NCBI GenBank assembly: GCA_900316205.1
Contig: ONBX01000022.1
Coordinates: 1 to 36,037, forward strand
DNA length: 36,037 nucleotides
Direction of reading: 5' to 3'
Source of the DNA: an uncultured Eubacteriales bacterium
GTDB lineage: Bacteria > Bacillota > Clostridia > Oscillospirales > Oscillospiraceae
This document shows positions 1-7,491 of this stretch, one piece after another. Below the pieces are notes generated by a model. The model was not told the DNA's origin and did not search any database. It saw only the letters and a list, made by a program, of their open reading frames with translations. The number at the start of each line of letters is the position of its first letter. Within the stretch, counting starts at the first letter, position 1. The position numbers and the translations under genes were made by a program.

Positions 1-167
1 ATTTCGACCGCTGCCACTCCTTTTTGCTCGCTTCTTCCGCCACCGGCGGCGCTCGCAAACGTCCCCGCTTCGGGTTCCCTCCAGATATGTGAACTCCCGT
101 TCGGGAGATTAGCAACGATATGATCTTGCAAGAGTTTTTCCTGATTTTGAATGGACAAAGAAAACGG
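1..167. other. Intergenic DNA at the window edge, no supported gene
   Basis: No convincing gene is visible. The minus strand is open from about position 115 to the left edge and could begin at a TTG codon, reading off the window. Its predicted product is basic and low in complexity and I see no ribosome-binding site, so I do not call it. A short inverted repeat (CTCCCG/CGGGAG) lies near 104-114. A leftward promoter at 270-298 suggests transcription runs through this stretch towards a gene outside the window. Confidence 0.4.
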
Positions 168-204
168 ATTGCCACACCAGTGACATCGGTCACTGGTTCG
201 CAAT
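168..204. repeat. Short palindromic intergenic repeat
   Basis: A perfect 9-bp stem (ACCAGTGAC at 176-184, GTCACTGGT at 189-197) with a 4-base loop is nested inside an outer ATTGC (168-172) / GCAAT (200-204) pair. The nested layout and the position between genes are typical of small dispersed palindromes in clostridial genomes. There is no T-tract, so it is not a standard terminator. Confidence 0.55.
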
Positions 205-269
205 GACAGACCTGAGGGGCAATCAATCGAAAAAAGCTTCCCAGATCTGTATGCGCTTTCGTACACGAG

Positions 270-298
270 ATTATACATGATACGCCCGGCAAATGCAA
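270..298 (-). promoter_or_regulatory. Leftward sigma-A-type promoter, divergent from the GntR gene
   Basis: On the minus strand, -35 TTGCAT (293-298) and -10 TATAAT (270-275) are separated by 17 bp. It points away from the GntR gene, towards position 1 and a gene beyond the window. The near-palindrome TCGTACACGA (259-268) lies just downstream of the -10 and could be an operator for the neighbouring GntR protein; that link is a guess. Confidence 0.5.
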
Positions 299-364
299 GA
301 GCGGAGTCCGGCTTTTCCCGCTCCCCTGCCGTCTGTTTCCGCACCGCATCCTCCCTCTGCCGCG

Positions 365-393
365 TTGACAGCGGAGCCGGGATGGATTATAGT
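365..393 (+). promoter_or_regulatory. Sigma-A-type promoter of the GntR gene
   Basis: A perfect -35 TTGACA (365-370) and -10 TATAGT (388-393) are separated by 17 bp and lie about 80 bp before the GntR start codon. The promoter is back-to-back with the leftward one at 270-298, the usual layout for a regulator that controls its divergent neighbour. Confidence 0.7.
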
Positions 394-471
394 ACAGGAA
401 AGGAAGCGAGCATCGATCGCAAAGCAAGTTGCGCAGCTGCCTGAAAGGCGGCGGCGCAGGGAGGGACGCCC

Positions 472-1212
472 ATGGACAAATACCAGCTGCAGCGCTATAT
501 GGAGGCCGAGCCGGGGGCCAAGCTGAAGGACCTGGTGATGAAGCTGCTGTATGACGAGATCGTGAGTCTGCACATCCTGCCGGGGACCAAGCTGAACGTG
601 AACCAGCTGGCCGCCTCCCTGGGGGTCTCCCGCACGCCGGTGGCCGAGGCGGTGGCCGGGCTTGCGGACATCGGCTTTGTGGTGACCCGGCCGGGGCAGA
701 GCGGCAGCTTTGTGCTGGATTTGAACATGGTGGACATGATCCATCTCTACCATGTGCGCAACGCCATTGAGAGCGAGGCCGCCGCCCTCTGCGCCTATGA
801 GGCCAGCGACAGTACCGTCCGGGAACTGACCATGCTGGCGGAGGCCTTCAAGACCAGCGTAGAGGGCAGGGACATCCGCGGCATGCGGGAGACGGACATG
901 CCCTTCCACCGTCTGATCATCCGGGCCTGCGGCAACCCCTACCTGGTCCGCAGCTATGAGGCCATCGTGCCCAAGCTCACCATGTACCAGGCATCCATGA
1001 TCGAATTTGTGGGCCAGCGGGGCAACGAGTCCAACCCCTGGCTCTCCAGCGTGAAATACAACCACGTCTCCGTGGTCTCCGCCATCCGCATGCGCCAGCC
1101 GGAGCTGGCCCGGCAGTCCATGGCCGACCACATCCGCACCAGTCTGAGCTTCACCAGCCTCTCCGGCGAGAGTGCAGACCCCTTCCACCCCTTCCGCAAG
1201 GCTGAGCGCTGA
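472..1212 (+). CDS. GntR family transcriptional regulator, FCD (FadR-type) subfamily
   Basis: 246-residue DNA-binding repressor or activator expected to respond to a small organic acid. The N-terminal winged helix-turn-helix (about residues 17-80) contains the recognition stretch QLAASLGVSRTPVAEAV. The C-terminal all-helical FCD domain (about 90-230) keeps the four residues that normally bind a metal next to the ligand pocket: Asp142, His146, His198 and His220. The ATG is preceded by GGGAGGG at good spacing, in agreement with the promoter at 365-393. The gene is monocistronic, ending at a strong terminator at 1303-1352. Its likely target is the divergent gene left of the window, since FCD regulators often sit beside the catabolic operon they control. 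The ligand cannot be told from sequence. Confidence 0.9.
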   Translation: MDKYQLQRYMEAEPGAKLKDLVMKLLYDEIVSLHILPGTKLNVNQLAASLGVSRTPVAEAVAGLADIGFVVTRPGQSGSFVLDLNMVDMIHLYHVRNAIESEAAALCAYEASDSTVRELTMLAEAFKTSVEGRDIRGMRETDMPFHRLIIRACGNPYLVRSYEAIVPKLTMYQASMIEFVGQRGNESNPWLSSVKYNHVSVVSAIRMRQPELARQSMADHIRTSLSFTSLSGESADPFHPFRKAER

Positions 1213-1302
1213 ACGACAGGAAACAGGAGAGGTGAAAAAGCCCTTGCGCTGATGCAGGGGCTGACGCCCTCGGCAGCCCGTAAAACCAGGTATACCAAGA
1301 AC

Positions 1303-1352
1303 AAATCTCCGACGAATACAGGAAGCAAGAAGCTCGTATTCGCCGGAGATTT
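1303..1352 (+). terminator. Rho-independent terminator after the GntR gene
   Basis: A 17-bp stem with one mismatch (AAATCTCCGACGAATAC at 1303-1319; its partner at 1336-1352) is followed by CCTATTTTTT. It ends the GntR transcript. On the minus strand the stem is also followed by a T-rich stretch, so it may also stop readthrough from the convergent gene at 1457-2362. Confidence 0.85.
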
Positions 1353-1456
1353 CCTATTTTTTGGCTATTTCTGCCGGGACGTCCAGGGGGCCGTCCCCTG
1401 CAAGCCGGTCTTTCCGCGGCTTTCAAGGATTTCGCTTTTTCGCAGCCCCTGTTTTT

Positions 1457-2362
1457 TTATTCCCGGATCCAGCCCCGGGCCACACACTCGGCCTTGATGC
1501 GGGCAAATTCCTCGTCGCTGACCAGGCCCTGCTTGTGCATCTCCACCATCCGGCGCAGGGCGGCAATGGTATCGGCGTCCGGCGGGGTCACGTTCTTTCC
1601 CGGAACGGCGCGCCGGATCGGGGTGTTCACACCGATGCCCTTCACACCCGTCTGGGCGGGCTGGACGGTCTTTCGGGCTGCCGGAGCGGGGGCCGGGGCG
1701 GGCCGCTGGACAGGCGCTGGCTCGATGTCCTCCACCTGGCCGGCCAGGTACACCAGGCCGGGGATCAAGAAGCAGTTGAGAATAAAGAGCCAGCCGTAAA
1801 AGCCCAGCTTGGGCTTTGCGCCCAGGAAATCCTCACTGAAAGCGCCGCGGATCTTGAAAATCGCAATCACATAGAGCACCAACAGCAGGCACGAAAGTCC
1901 GGCGGTGATCATGCTCCGGGGCCGCCCGGAGAGGATCATGGGCACGGCGATGCTGCCCAGCACCACCAGGCACAGCAGCACCAGCACCACGCCGAAGCCG
2001 GTGGAGCCCTGCTGCCTCAGCGCGCCATAGAAGGAATAGCGCATCACGCCGAAGTCCGTCTGCCCGGAGGCGATGGTCACAAAGAGGGTGTTCACAAAGA
2101 GATAGACGATCTGCAGGATGCCAAGCAGCCCCGCCACCAGGCACAGCAGCGGCGTATGCTGGGCGCCCAGGGTCGCAGGCGCGTAATCCCCGCCAACCAC
2201 GCTTGCCCGCGCGGGAGCCGCATGTGCCGGGGCATGGCGGCCGCCGCCCTGCACACGGGCCCGGATCTCCTCCCGGCTGGGCTGTCTCACCACAGCCGCA
2301 CCGCATCTGTTGCAGAAACGGGTTCCCTCCTCCAGAGGGGCCCCACAGTTTTTACAGGTCAT
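1457..2362 (-). CDS. Zinc-ribbon membrane protein with C-terminal SHOCT domain
   Basis: 301 residues. The N-terminus has a CxxC...CxxC zinc ribbon (Cys3, Cys6, Cys17, Cys20). Four hydrophobic segments follow (roughly residues 70-95, 120-145, 153-172 and 185-207), then a Pro/Ala-rich linker (about 212-255). The last 35 residues, beginning DTIAALRRMVEMHKQGLVS, match the SHOCT motif, a short domain thought to mediate oligomerisation. This layout is common in clostridia, but no enzymatic role is known. The gene has its own promoter at 2445-2473, is not in an operon, and converges on the GntR gene. Function unknown. Confidence 0.75.
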   Translation of the reverse strand: MTCKNCGAPLEEGTRFCNRCGAAVVRQPSREEIRARVQGGGRHAPAHAAPARASVVGGDYAPATLGAQHTPLLCLVAGLLGILQIVYLFVNTLFVTIASGQTDFGVMRYSFYGALRQQGSTGFGVVLVLLCLVVLGSIAVPMILSGRPRSMITAGLSCLLLVLYVIAIFKIRGAFSEDFLGAKPKLGFYGWLFILNCFLIPGLVYLAGQVEDIEPAPVQRPAPAPAPAARKTVQPAQTGVKGIGVNTPIRRAVPGKNVTPPDADTIAALRRMVEMHKQGLVSDEEFARIKAECVARGWIRE

Positions 2363-2444
2363 GTTTCCAGCCTCATTTCCTCAAAACTCAAATTCACTTC
2401 CGTCTTCCCTTGGAAACAAAACACAAAAAATTAGTTACAATTTG

Positions 2445-2473
2445 ATTATAGCGCAGGAAACGCAGCTTGAAAA
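2445..2473 (-). promoter_or_regulatory. Promoter of the zinc-ribbon/SHOCT gene
   Basis: On the minus strand, -10 TATAAT (2445-2450) lies 17 bp from a weaker -35 TTTTCA (2468-2473). It is about 85 bp upstream of the start codon at 2362. Confidence 0.5.
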
Positions 2474-2515
2474 GACCCTTTTTGGAAAAATTTTTCGGGA
2501 CGGTGGACAAAATGT

Positions 2516-2815
2516 TCCTCCCCCAGCGGGGGAGGATGTCGCCCGCGACAGGTGAGGGAGACGCTTGCCAGATGTTTCTATCTGTTTGCAGTGATCCGGC
2601 ACTCACCCTCATCACCCCAGTGTGCCGCCGAGCAATGCTCGGCGCTGGGGGAAGCACAATGGCCGGCCAAAGGCCGCCCCTACGATGGGCGGAAGCGGCG
2701 CGATCCGAGGATCGCGCCCATCGTAGGGGCAGGGTGAGGGGCCGACGCCTTCCGTCATCCGGCTCACGTGAGATCGCCGGATGCCACCTTCCTCAGAGAG
2801 GGAGGCATTGCAGGG
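2516..2815. repeat. Composite GC-rich palindromic repeat region
   Basis: About 300 bp without a gene, made of nested inverted repeats. CCTCCCCC/GGGGGAGG lies near 2518-2535. The arms GCCCCTACGATGGGC and GCCCATCGTAGGGGC (about 2677-2732) enclose a smaller GCGATCC/GGATCGC hairpin. TCCGGC/GCCGGA near 2758-2781 encloses the palindrome TCACGTGA. The sequence GTAGGGGC and its complement recur near 23892 and 35962. It looks like several dispersed non-coding repeats inserted next to each other. Small open frames here are low-complexity and not supported as genes. Confidence 0.7.
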
Positions 2816-2848
2816 GATCCAGGGCATCCGTCACGGCGTCAAAACGCG

Positions 2849-2881
2849 AAAAACAGTACCCCGGGCGGGGGTGCTGTTTTT
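2849..2881 (-). terminator. Terminator of the MoxR-DUF58-DUF4129 operon
   Basis: The arms AAAAACAG (2849-2856) and CTGTTTTT (2874-2881), extended inward by CCCC/GGGG pairs, form a stem ending in a T-run on the minus strand. It lies 30 bp past the stop codon at 2910. The A/T-flanked stem could also work in the other direction. Confidence 0.7.
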
Positions 2882-2909
2882 CCTATGGTCATGCAGCCGT
2901 TCTGACAGC

Positions 2910-4112
2910 CTACTCTGCCGTTCTTTTTCTCTCTTCTGCAGCAAGCAGCTCCCGGAGCTTTTTCACCCGATCCTCGATCCGCTGGGCGTCCTCCACCGTG
3001 GCCTTCCCGGCGTAGCGGGCCCGGAGATAGATCTGCCGGATCTCCTCGGAAAGCTCCCGTCCGGGCAGCTCTTCAGCGCGCTGGCGCACCTGCAGGGAGG
3101 TATCGCTCCCGGCAAGGCGGAGACCGCCCCGGCTGCTCAGAAGGATCAGGTAGCTGCGGTAGGCGTCCCGGACACGGTTCACCGCGCGGCTGCTTCTGCG
3201 GCGCTGTTTTTTCCGCTTTCGCTCCTTCTTTTCCGGGATATACTCGATATCCCGCCCGCCTTCCGGCTTCACGAAGCTCCAACGGGAAAGGACGAAAATG
3301 ACAAGGCCGATGGCTGCCAGTCCAAACAGCACATGGGCCAGCAGTGTCCAGTTGAAGTCCGGTAGACGCAGGACGAGGGATCCCTCCTCCACCGGATCGA
3401 AGGGCGGCGGTGTGGGGGATTCCGGCGTCTCTGTGGGCGAGGGAACCGCCTCCTCCAGGGAGCCCTCCTTCGGCTCAACATTGTGGATAAAGCGACTGGC
3501 CAGCCAGATCAGCGGGTAAAAGAGCCAGTAAAACAGCGTGACCAGCAGATCTCTCCTTGCCAGGAGCAGCCACAGCAGGCCTCCCACTGCGGCCCCGATG
3601 AGGATGGGCAGCACCACGCCGCCAATCACCAGCAGGGTCTTGCCGCTTTCCAGATCGCCCACGCGCTGCAGGCGCAGCCCCACGATGCCGAAGAGGAAGA
3701 ACAGGGCGCACAGGGCGATGCCCTCCTTCGCCGGCGGGCTTTGGAAGGCAAAATGCAGCAGCAGAAGCGCACCCAAGGCCAACACGGGCCGCATCCATCT
3801 GCCGGTCTGCCAGTTGTCCCAGTCGAAGCGGTCCAGCACCGCAAAGAGCGCCATGATGAGCGGCACCGGGAGGAAGGAGATCCAGCCCGGACCCGGCGGC
3901 AGCAGCAGAAGGCTCAGGAAAGGCAACGGCGCCAGGGCGATGCGAAGCGCCGGAAGATAGCGGAACCGGGCTGCCAGCAGCAGCATCAGAAGACCCAGGC
4001 CCAGCACCAGCAGCATGGCCGGGAAGGCCCCCTCAAAGGCCGGAAGCCGGCAGATCAGCGCCAGATACAGCGCGGCATTGCCGCAGATCAGGAGGCATGA
4101 CGCGGTTTCCAT
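2910..4112 (-). CDS. Multi-pass membrane protein with DUF4129-like C-terminal domain
   Basis: 400 residues from the ATG at 4112, which overlaps the preceding DUF58 gene by 25 bp; an earlier in-frame start reads through that gene in a second frame and is unlikely. The first ~200 residues hold about seven hydrophobic segments. A Pro/Thr/Glu-rich external loop (about 195-235), one more membrane helix (about 248-268) and a very basic stretch (about 280-300) follow. The C-terminal ~90 residues, with VRDAYRSYL and IYLRARYAG, resemble the DUF4129 domain usually found on the transglutaminase of MoxR-DUF58 loci. No transglutaminase core is present, so this is probably a stand-alone partner. Last gene of a three-gene operon. 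Role in the cell envelope is inferred from family context. Confidence 0.7.
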   Translation of the reverse strand: METASCLLICGNAALYLALICRLPAFEGAFPAMLLVLGLGLLMLLLAARFRYLPALRIALAPLPFLSLLLLPPGPGWISFLPVPLIMALFAVLDRFDWDNWQTGRWMRPVLALGALLLLHFAFQSPPAKEGIALCALFFLFGIVGLRLQRVGDLESGKTLLVIGGVVLPILIGAAVGGLLWLLLARRDLLVTLFYWLFYPLIWLASRFIHNVEPKEGSLEEAVPSPTETPESPTPPPFDPVEEGSLVLRLPDFNWTLLAHVLFGLAAIGLVIFVLSRWSFVKPEGGRDIEYIPEKKERKRKKQRRRSSRAVNRVRDAYRSYLILLSSRGGLRLAGSDTSLQVRQRAEELPGRELSEEIRQIYLRARYAGKATVEDAQRIEDRVKKLRELLAAEERKRTAE

Positions 4113-5185
4113 AGGCTTCCCTCCTCTCCCTCTGCTTCGGACAGCTGCCAGTCCTCTCCAAAGAGCGTCATGGCCCAGCCGCCGGCGTGCTCCTCGATCC
4201 GCCGGAGGCAATCTTCGATCTCCCCGCTCCTGGCGGGGACGATCAGGATCCAGTCCGCGGCGGAGCCCCGCTCCTCCAGGCAGCGCTCCGTCAGCTCCCG
4301 GAAGGAGGAAAACTCCGTGGGTCTGGCTCTGCCGATCCGCTCCAGGATGTAGTCCAGATGGGCCTGGCCAAGCCCCGTGTCGGTCTTGAAAAGGTCCCCG
4401 TCGGAAAACAGGGCGTAGGGCACGCTGGCCTGCTGCAGCGCTTCACAGACGCCGCGAGTCAGGGCCAGGACCGCCTCCTTCTCCTCCTGCTTCCCGCTTA
4501 AGTCCGCCAGGATGACGGCGCTGGGCTCTGCGGTGTGGTCGTAGGTGCGGACCATCAGCTTGCCGCGGATGGCCGTCTGCGTCCAGGAGATGCTGCGCAT
4601 GGGCTCCCGGCCGGAATAATCCCGGGTTCCCACGATGAGGGTGGGGTCCTCGTACAAAAGGCGGCGCACGGAGTGATCCCCCAGCAGGCCGCTGAGGGGC
4701 AGGGCTTCCTCGACCCCCTCCGCCCGATTGGCCGTCACCACCACTTCCGGCTCCATTTTCCCGGCGTTCTGCAGGGTGCGGAGCCCCAGAAAGTCCCCGC
4801 TCTCCAGGATATAGCGTCCCAGACCGTGGACGCCCCGGTCGGAGAAGGAGACGCGGACCTTGAAGGCCGCGGTGGTGTGAGGCATGAGGGCGAGCTTGCG
4901 CCGGATGCAGAGGCTGGGATAGCCCCGATCCCGGTACCGCTCGGCCCAGTCCCTGTCCTCCCGCAGCTCCACGCCCTCTCCAAAGAAGAGCCAAAGCCGG
5001 GCAAAAAGCCGGGGCAGCGCGGAGGAGTTGGTGACATAGGCCGTCACGGTCACGACGCCGCCGGGTTCGGTGAGTTCCCGGTCCGCGGTGCAGCGAAAGC
5101 TGAGCTTCTCCGCCCGGGAGCCCACGGACAGGTACTCCATCAGGAGCAGCGCCGCCAGCACCCCGAAAATGACAAAGGCGCTCAT
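4088..5185 (-). CDS. DUF58 domain-containing protein
   Basis: 365 residues. One hydrophobic anchor lies at residues 2-19, followed by a beta-rich region with conserved YVTN (50-53), as in many clostridial DUF58 proteins. The signature is at about 185-215: GTRDYSGREPMRSISWTQTA, with the usual Arg-x-Tyr...Arg-x-Ile-x-Trp pattern. A von Willebrand A-like segment follows (VILADLSG, about 224-231). DUF58 proteins are partners of MoxR ATPases, thought to help fold or assemble complexes at the membrane. The start overlaps the moxR stop by 4 bp, showing translational coupling. Confidence 0.88.
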   Translation of the reverse strand: MSAFVIFGVLAALLLMEYLSVGSRAEKLSFRCTADRELTEPGGVVTVTAYVTNSSALPRLFARLWLFFGEGVELREDRDWAERYRDRGYPSLCIRRKLALMPHTTAAFKVRVSFSDRGVHGLGRYILESGDFLGLRTLQNAGKMEPEVVVTANRAEGVEEALPLSGLLGDHSVRRLLYEDPTLIVGTRDYSGREPMRSISWTQTAIRGKLMVRTYDHTAEPSAVILADLSGKQEEKEAVLALTRGVCEALQQASVPYALFSDGDLFKTDTGLGQAHLDYILERIGRARPTEFSSFRELTERCLEERGSAADWILIVPARSGEIEDCLRRIEEHAGGWAMTLFGEDWQLSEAEGEEGSLWKPRHAS

Positions 5186-6123
5186 AGCGTTTCCAGCGGG
5201 ACCGGAACTGTCTCCAGCATGGTGTTCACAAAACTCTCCGCCGTGAGGGTGGCGCGGCTTGCCACAGTGAGCCGGTGGGGCAGCACGTAGACCGCCTCCG
5301 CTTTCACGTCCTCCGGGATCACATAGTCCCGCCCGGAGAGGGCAGCCCGGATCTGACTGGTCCGATAGAGGGCCAGTGTCCCGCGGGTAGACAGGCCGCA
5401 GCGCAGCTGCCGGGAATCACGGGTATAAGCCGCCAGATCCATGATATATCCGACCACGTCATCGGAGACGGACACCTCCCGATAGGCATCATTCAGGGCG
5501 CGGATCTCCTCCGGCGTGGTGACGGGCGTCAGCTCCTCCTCGATCCGCCGGGAATCCCGACGGCGCAGGACCTGGATCTCCTCCTCCCGCTCCATGTAGC
5601 CCAGGGACATGCGGATCAGGAAACGGTCCATCTGGGCCTCCGGCAGCGGGAAGGTGCCGGCAAACTCGATGGGGTTTTCCGTTGCCATGACAAGGTAGGG
5701 CTCCTGCATGGGATAGGACGCCCCGTCGATGGAGACCTGCTTTTCCTCCATCACTTCCAGAAGGGCGCTCTGGCTGCGGGGCGTTGCCCGGTTGATCTCG
5801 TCGGCCAGAACGATGTTGGCAAAGAGCGGGCCGGGCCGGAATTCAAAGCGGCCCTCCTTCTGGTTATAGAAGTTGATGCCGGTGAGATCGGAAGGCATCA
5901 GGTCCGGGGTACACTGGATCCGGCGGAAGGTCCCGCCGATGCTGCGGGAAAAGGCCCGGAGCATCATGGTTTTGCCGGTGCCGGGCAAGTCCTCCAGCAG
6001 CACATGGCCCCCGGCGATCAGGGCGATCACCAGCTGGCGCACCGCCTCGGACTTGCCCACGATGACCTTGCCCACGCTCTGCTGCATTTTCTGTTCAAAG
6101 CGGGTGAAAGATTGAAGATCCAT
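5182..6123 (-). CDS. MoxR family AAA+ ATPase
   Basis: 313 residues from the ATG at 6123, which is preceded by AGGAG at good spacing; the longer in-frame start lacks a ribosome-binding site. Walker A is GTGKT (48-52) and Walker B is VLADE (105-109). The MoxR-specific stretches EINRATPRSQSALLEVMEE and, further on, ATENPIEFAGTFPLPEAQMD are intact. MoxR ATPases act as chaperone-like motors for membrane or secreted complexes together with DUF58 proteins. First gene of the operon with the DUF58 and DUF4129-like genes. Confidence 0.93.
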   Translation of the reverse strand: MDLQSFTRFEQKMQQSVGKVIVGKSEAVRQLVIALIAGGHVLLEDLPGTGKTMMLRAFSRSIGGTFRRIQCTPDLMPSDLTGINFYNQKEGRFEFRPGPLFANIVLADEINRATPRSQSALLEVMEEKQVSIDGASYPMQEPYLVMATENPIEFAGTFPLPEAQMDRFLIRMSLGYMEREEEIQVLRRRDSRRIEEELTPVTTPEEIRALNDAYREVSVSDDVVGYIMDLAAYTRDSRQLRCGLSTRGTLALYRTSQIRAALSGRDYVIPEDVKAEAVYVLPHRLTVASRATLTAESFVNTMLETVPVPLETL

Positions 6124-6143
6124 ACTTACGCTCCTGTTTGAAA

Positions 6144-6164
6144 GATCCGACTCCCAGTCGGATC
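6144..6164. repeat. Perfect hairpin in the moxR leader
   Basis: GATCCGACT (6144-6152), a 3-base loop and AGTCGGATC (6156-6164). It lies 20 bp upstream of the moxR start codon on the minus strand, just before its ribosome-binding site. It may be a dispersed repeat or may affect translation; the sequence alone does not decide. Confidence 0.5.
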
Positions 6165-6178
6165 GGTATGACAAGAAT

Positions 6179-6211
6179 AAAGGGGCAGCCCACGGAAGCG
6201 GCTGCCCCTTT
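6179..6211 (-). terminator. Terminator of the hydrogenase operon
   Basis: A perfect 12-bp stem (AAAGGGGCAGCC at 6179-6190; GGCTGCCCCTTT at 6200-6211) lies 18 bp after the mbhN stop codon. On the minus strand it runs into a T-rich tail (TTTATTCTT). It separates the hydrogenase operon from moxR. Confidence 0.8.
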
Positions 6212-6228
6212 CTCATTGGGTCAACGGT

Positions 6229-7491
6229 TTATAATACGATGGCTTTCTTGGGGCAGACCTCATAGCAGTTGCCGCAGCCGATGCACACATCCTCGTCCAG
6301 CTTCCAGGTCTTGGCCGTCCGGTCCACCTCCAGGGCGCCGACGGGGCACTTCCTGGCGCAAATGGTGCAATAGATGCACTTTGCGGGATCCTGCACGGGA
6401 CGTCCGTCATCCCGGGGCTCCACAGGCTTGGGCGGCTCCGCGGGCTTTTCCTCCGCCTTGGGGGCGGCGGGCTCTTCCTTCTTGGGTGCAGGCGCGGGGG
6501 CCGCGGCCTTGGGGGCCGGGGCGGCAGCGGGAGCGTCCGCGAGGACAGGCTCGTCGCCGGGCATGAGGATGGCCTTCCTGGGGCAGGCTTCGGCGCAGGT
6601 GCCGCAGCCCACACAGCTGTCCTCGTCCAGCGTCCAGGTCTTGTTGGCACGATCCACCTCCAGGGCCCCGGCGGGGCACTTCTTGGCGCAGATGGTGCAG
6701 TAGACGCACTTGGAGGGCACCTGAACGGGCTTGCCGTCATCTCTCGGAGAGATCATGGCGCCGGCGGGGGCGGCCTTCTCTTCCGCCTTGGGGGCGGGCG
6801 CGGCGGGAGCCGCAGGGGCAGCCTCGGTCACAGGCTCGTCGCCGGGCATGAGGATGGCCTTCTTGGGGCAGGCTTCGGCACAGGTGCCGCAGCCCACGCA
6901 GTTGTCCTCATCCAGCTTCCAGGTCTTGTTGGCCCGGTCCACTTCCAGGGCGCCGGCGGGGCACTTCTTGGCGCAGATGGTGCAGTAGACGCACTTGCTG
7001 GGCACCTGAACCGGCTTGCCGTCGTCCCGGGGTCTGATGACCCTGCCGCCTTCCGCGGGAGCGGGAGCTGCGGCGGGCTTGGCAGCCGCGGGCTTTGCCG
7101 CGGGAGCCTTCTTCACGGGCGCCTTCTTGATGAAGGTGCCGGACACCATCAGATCCTCCTCCTTGGTGGCGATCATGTGGTAGTCCCGGGTGAACTCGAT
7201 GGCGCCGTGGCCGCAGAAGTCCATGCAGGTGGCGCAGAAGGTGCAGGAGCCCAGGTAGAAGGTGCGGGTGACTTTGTCGTCTCCCTCGGGGGTCTTCTCG
7301 ATCACATGGGTAATGGCGTTGCCGGAGCAGACCCGCTCGCACATCATGCAGTTGATGCACTTGTCCGGGTGGAAGACGATGCGGCCGCGGTAGTTGGGCG
7401 CGCCCTCCTTGGTCTTATCGGGGACGTACATATCGCAGCTGGGCTTGGAAAAGAGCTGAGAAAGCGCTTCTTTGATGAACGGAAAATCCAT
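6229..7491 (-). CDS. mbhN: MbhN/NuoI-like ferredoxin subunit with three added tandem 2x[4Fe-4S] domains
   Basis: 420 residues from the ATG at 7491, which overlaps the mbhJ stop by 1 bp. Residues 1-110 are the normal NuoI/MbhN-type subunit with two CxxCxxCxxxC motifs (Cys45-55 and Cys83-93). Three further ferredoxin domains follow, each with two such motifs: Cys167-177/198-208, Cys262-272/293-303 and Cys372-382/403-413. That gives 32 cysteines, enough for eight [4Fe-4S] clusters. Each added domain starts with PRDDG(K/R)PVQ (154, 249, 359) and is joined by Ala/Pro/Lys/Glu-rich linkers. The first two copies are almost identical, suggesting recent duplication. The usual family length is about 130-180 residues. 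It is the expected entry point for ferredoxin electrons into the hydrogenase; the added domains may form a flexible electron relay or dock several donors. Confidence 0.9.
   Translation of the reverse strand: MDFPFIKEALSQLFSKPSCDMYVPDKTKEGAPNYRGRIVFHPDKCINCMMCERVCSGNAITHVIEKTPEGDDKVTRTFYLGSCTFCATCMDFCGHGAIEFTRDYHMIATKEEDLMVSGTFIKKAPVKKAPAAKPAAAKPAAAPAPAEGGRVIRPRDDGKPVQVPSKCVYCTICAKKCPAGALEVDRANKTWKLDEDNCVGCGTCAEACPKKAILMPGDEPVTEAAPAAPAAPAPKAEEKAAPAGAMISPRDDGKPVQVPSKCVYCTICAKKCPAGALEVDRANKTWTLDEDSCVGCGTCAEACPRKAILMPGDEPVLADAPAAAPAPKAAAPAPAPKKEEPAAPKAEEKPAEPPKPVEPRDDGRPVQDPAKCIYCTICARKCPVGALEVDRTAKTWKLDEDVCIGCGNCYEVCPKKAIVL

Noticed and set aside
1-115. Minus-strand open frame running off the left edge
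   Set aside because: Basic, low-complexity product, no ribosome-binding site, and only a possible TTG start. It could be a repeat-derived frame; not supported as a gene.
6374-7020. Tandem DNA repeats read as a CRISPR or minisatellite
   Set aside because: The repeats are in frame, about 285-330 bp long, and encode intact ferredoxin domains.
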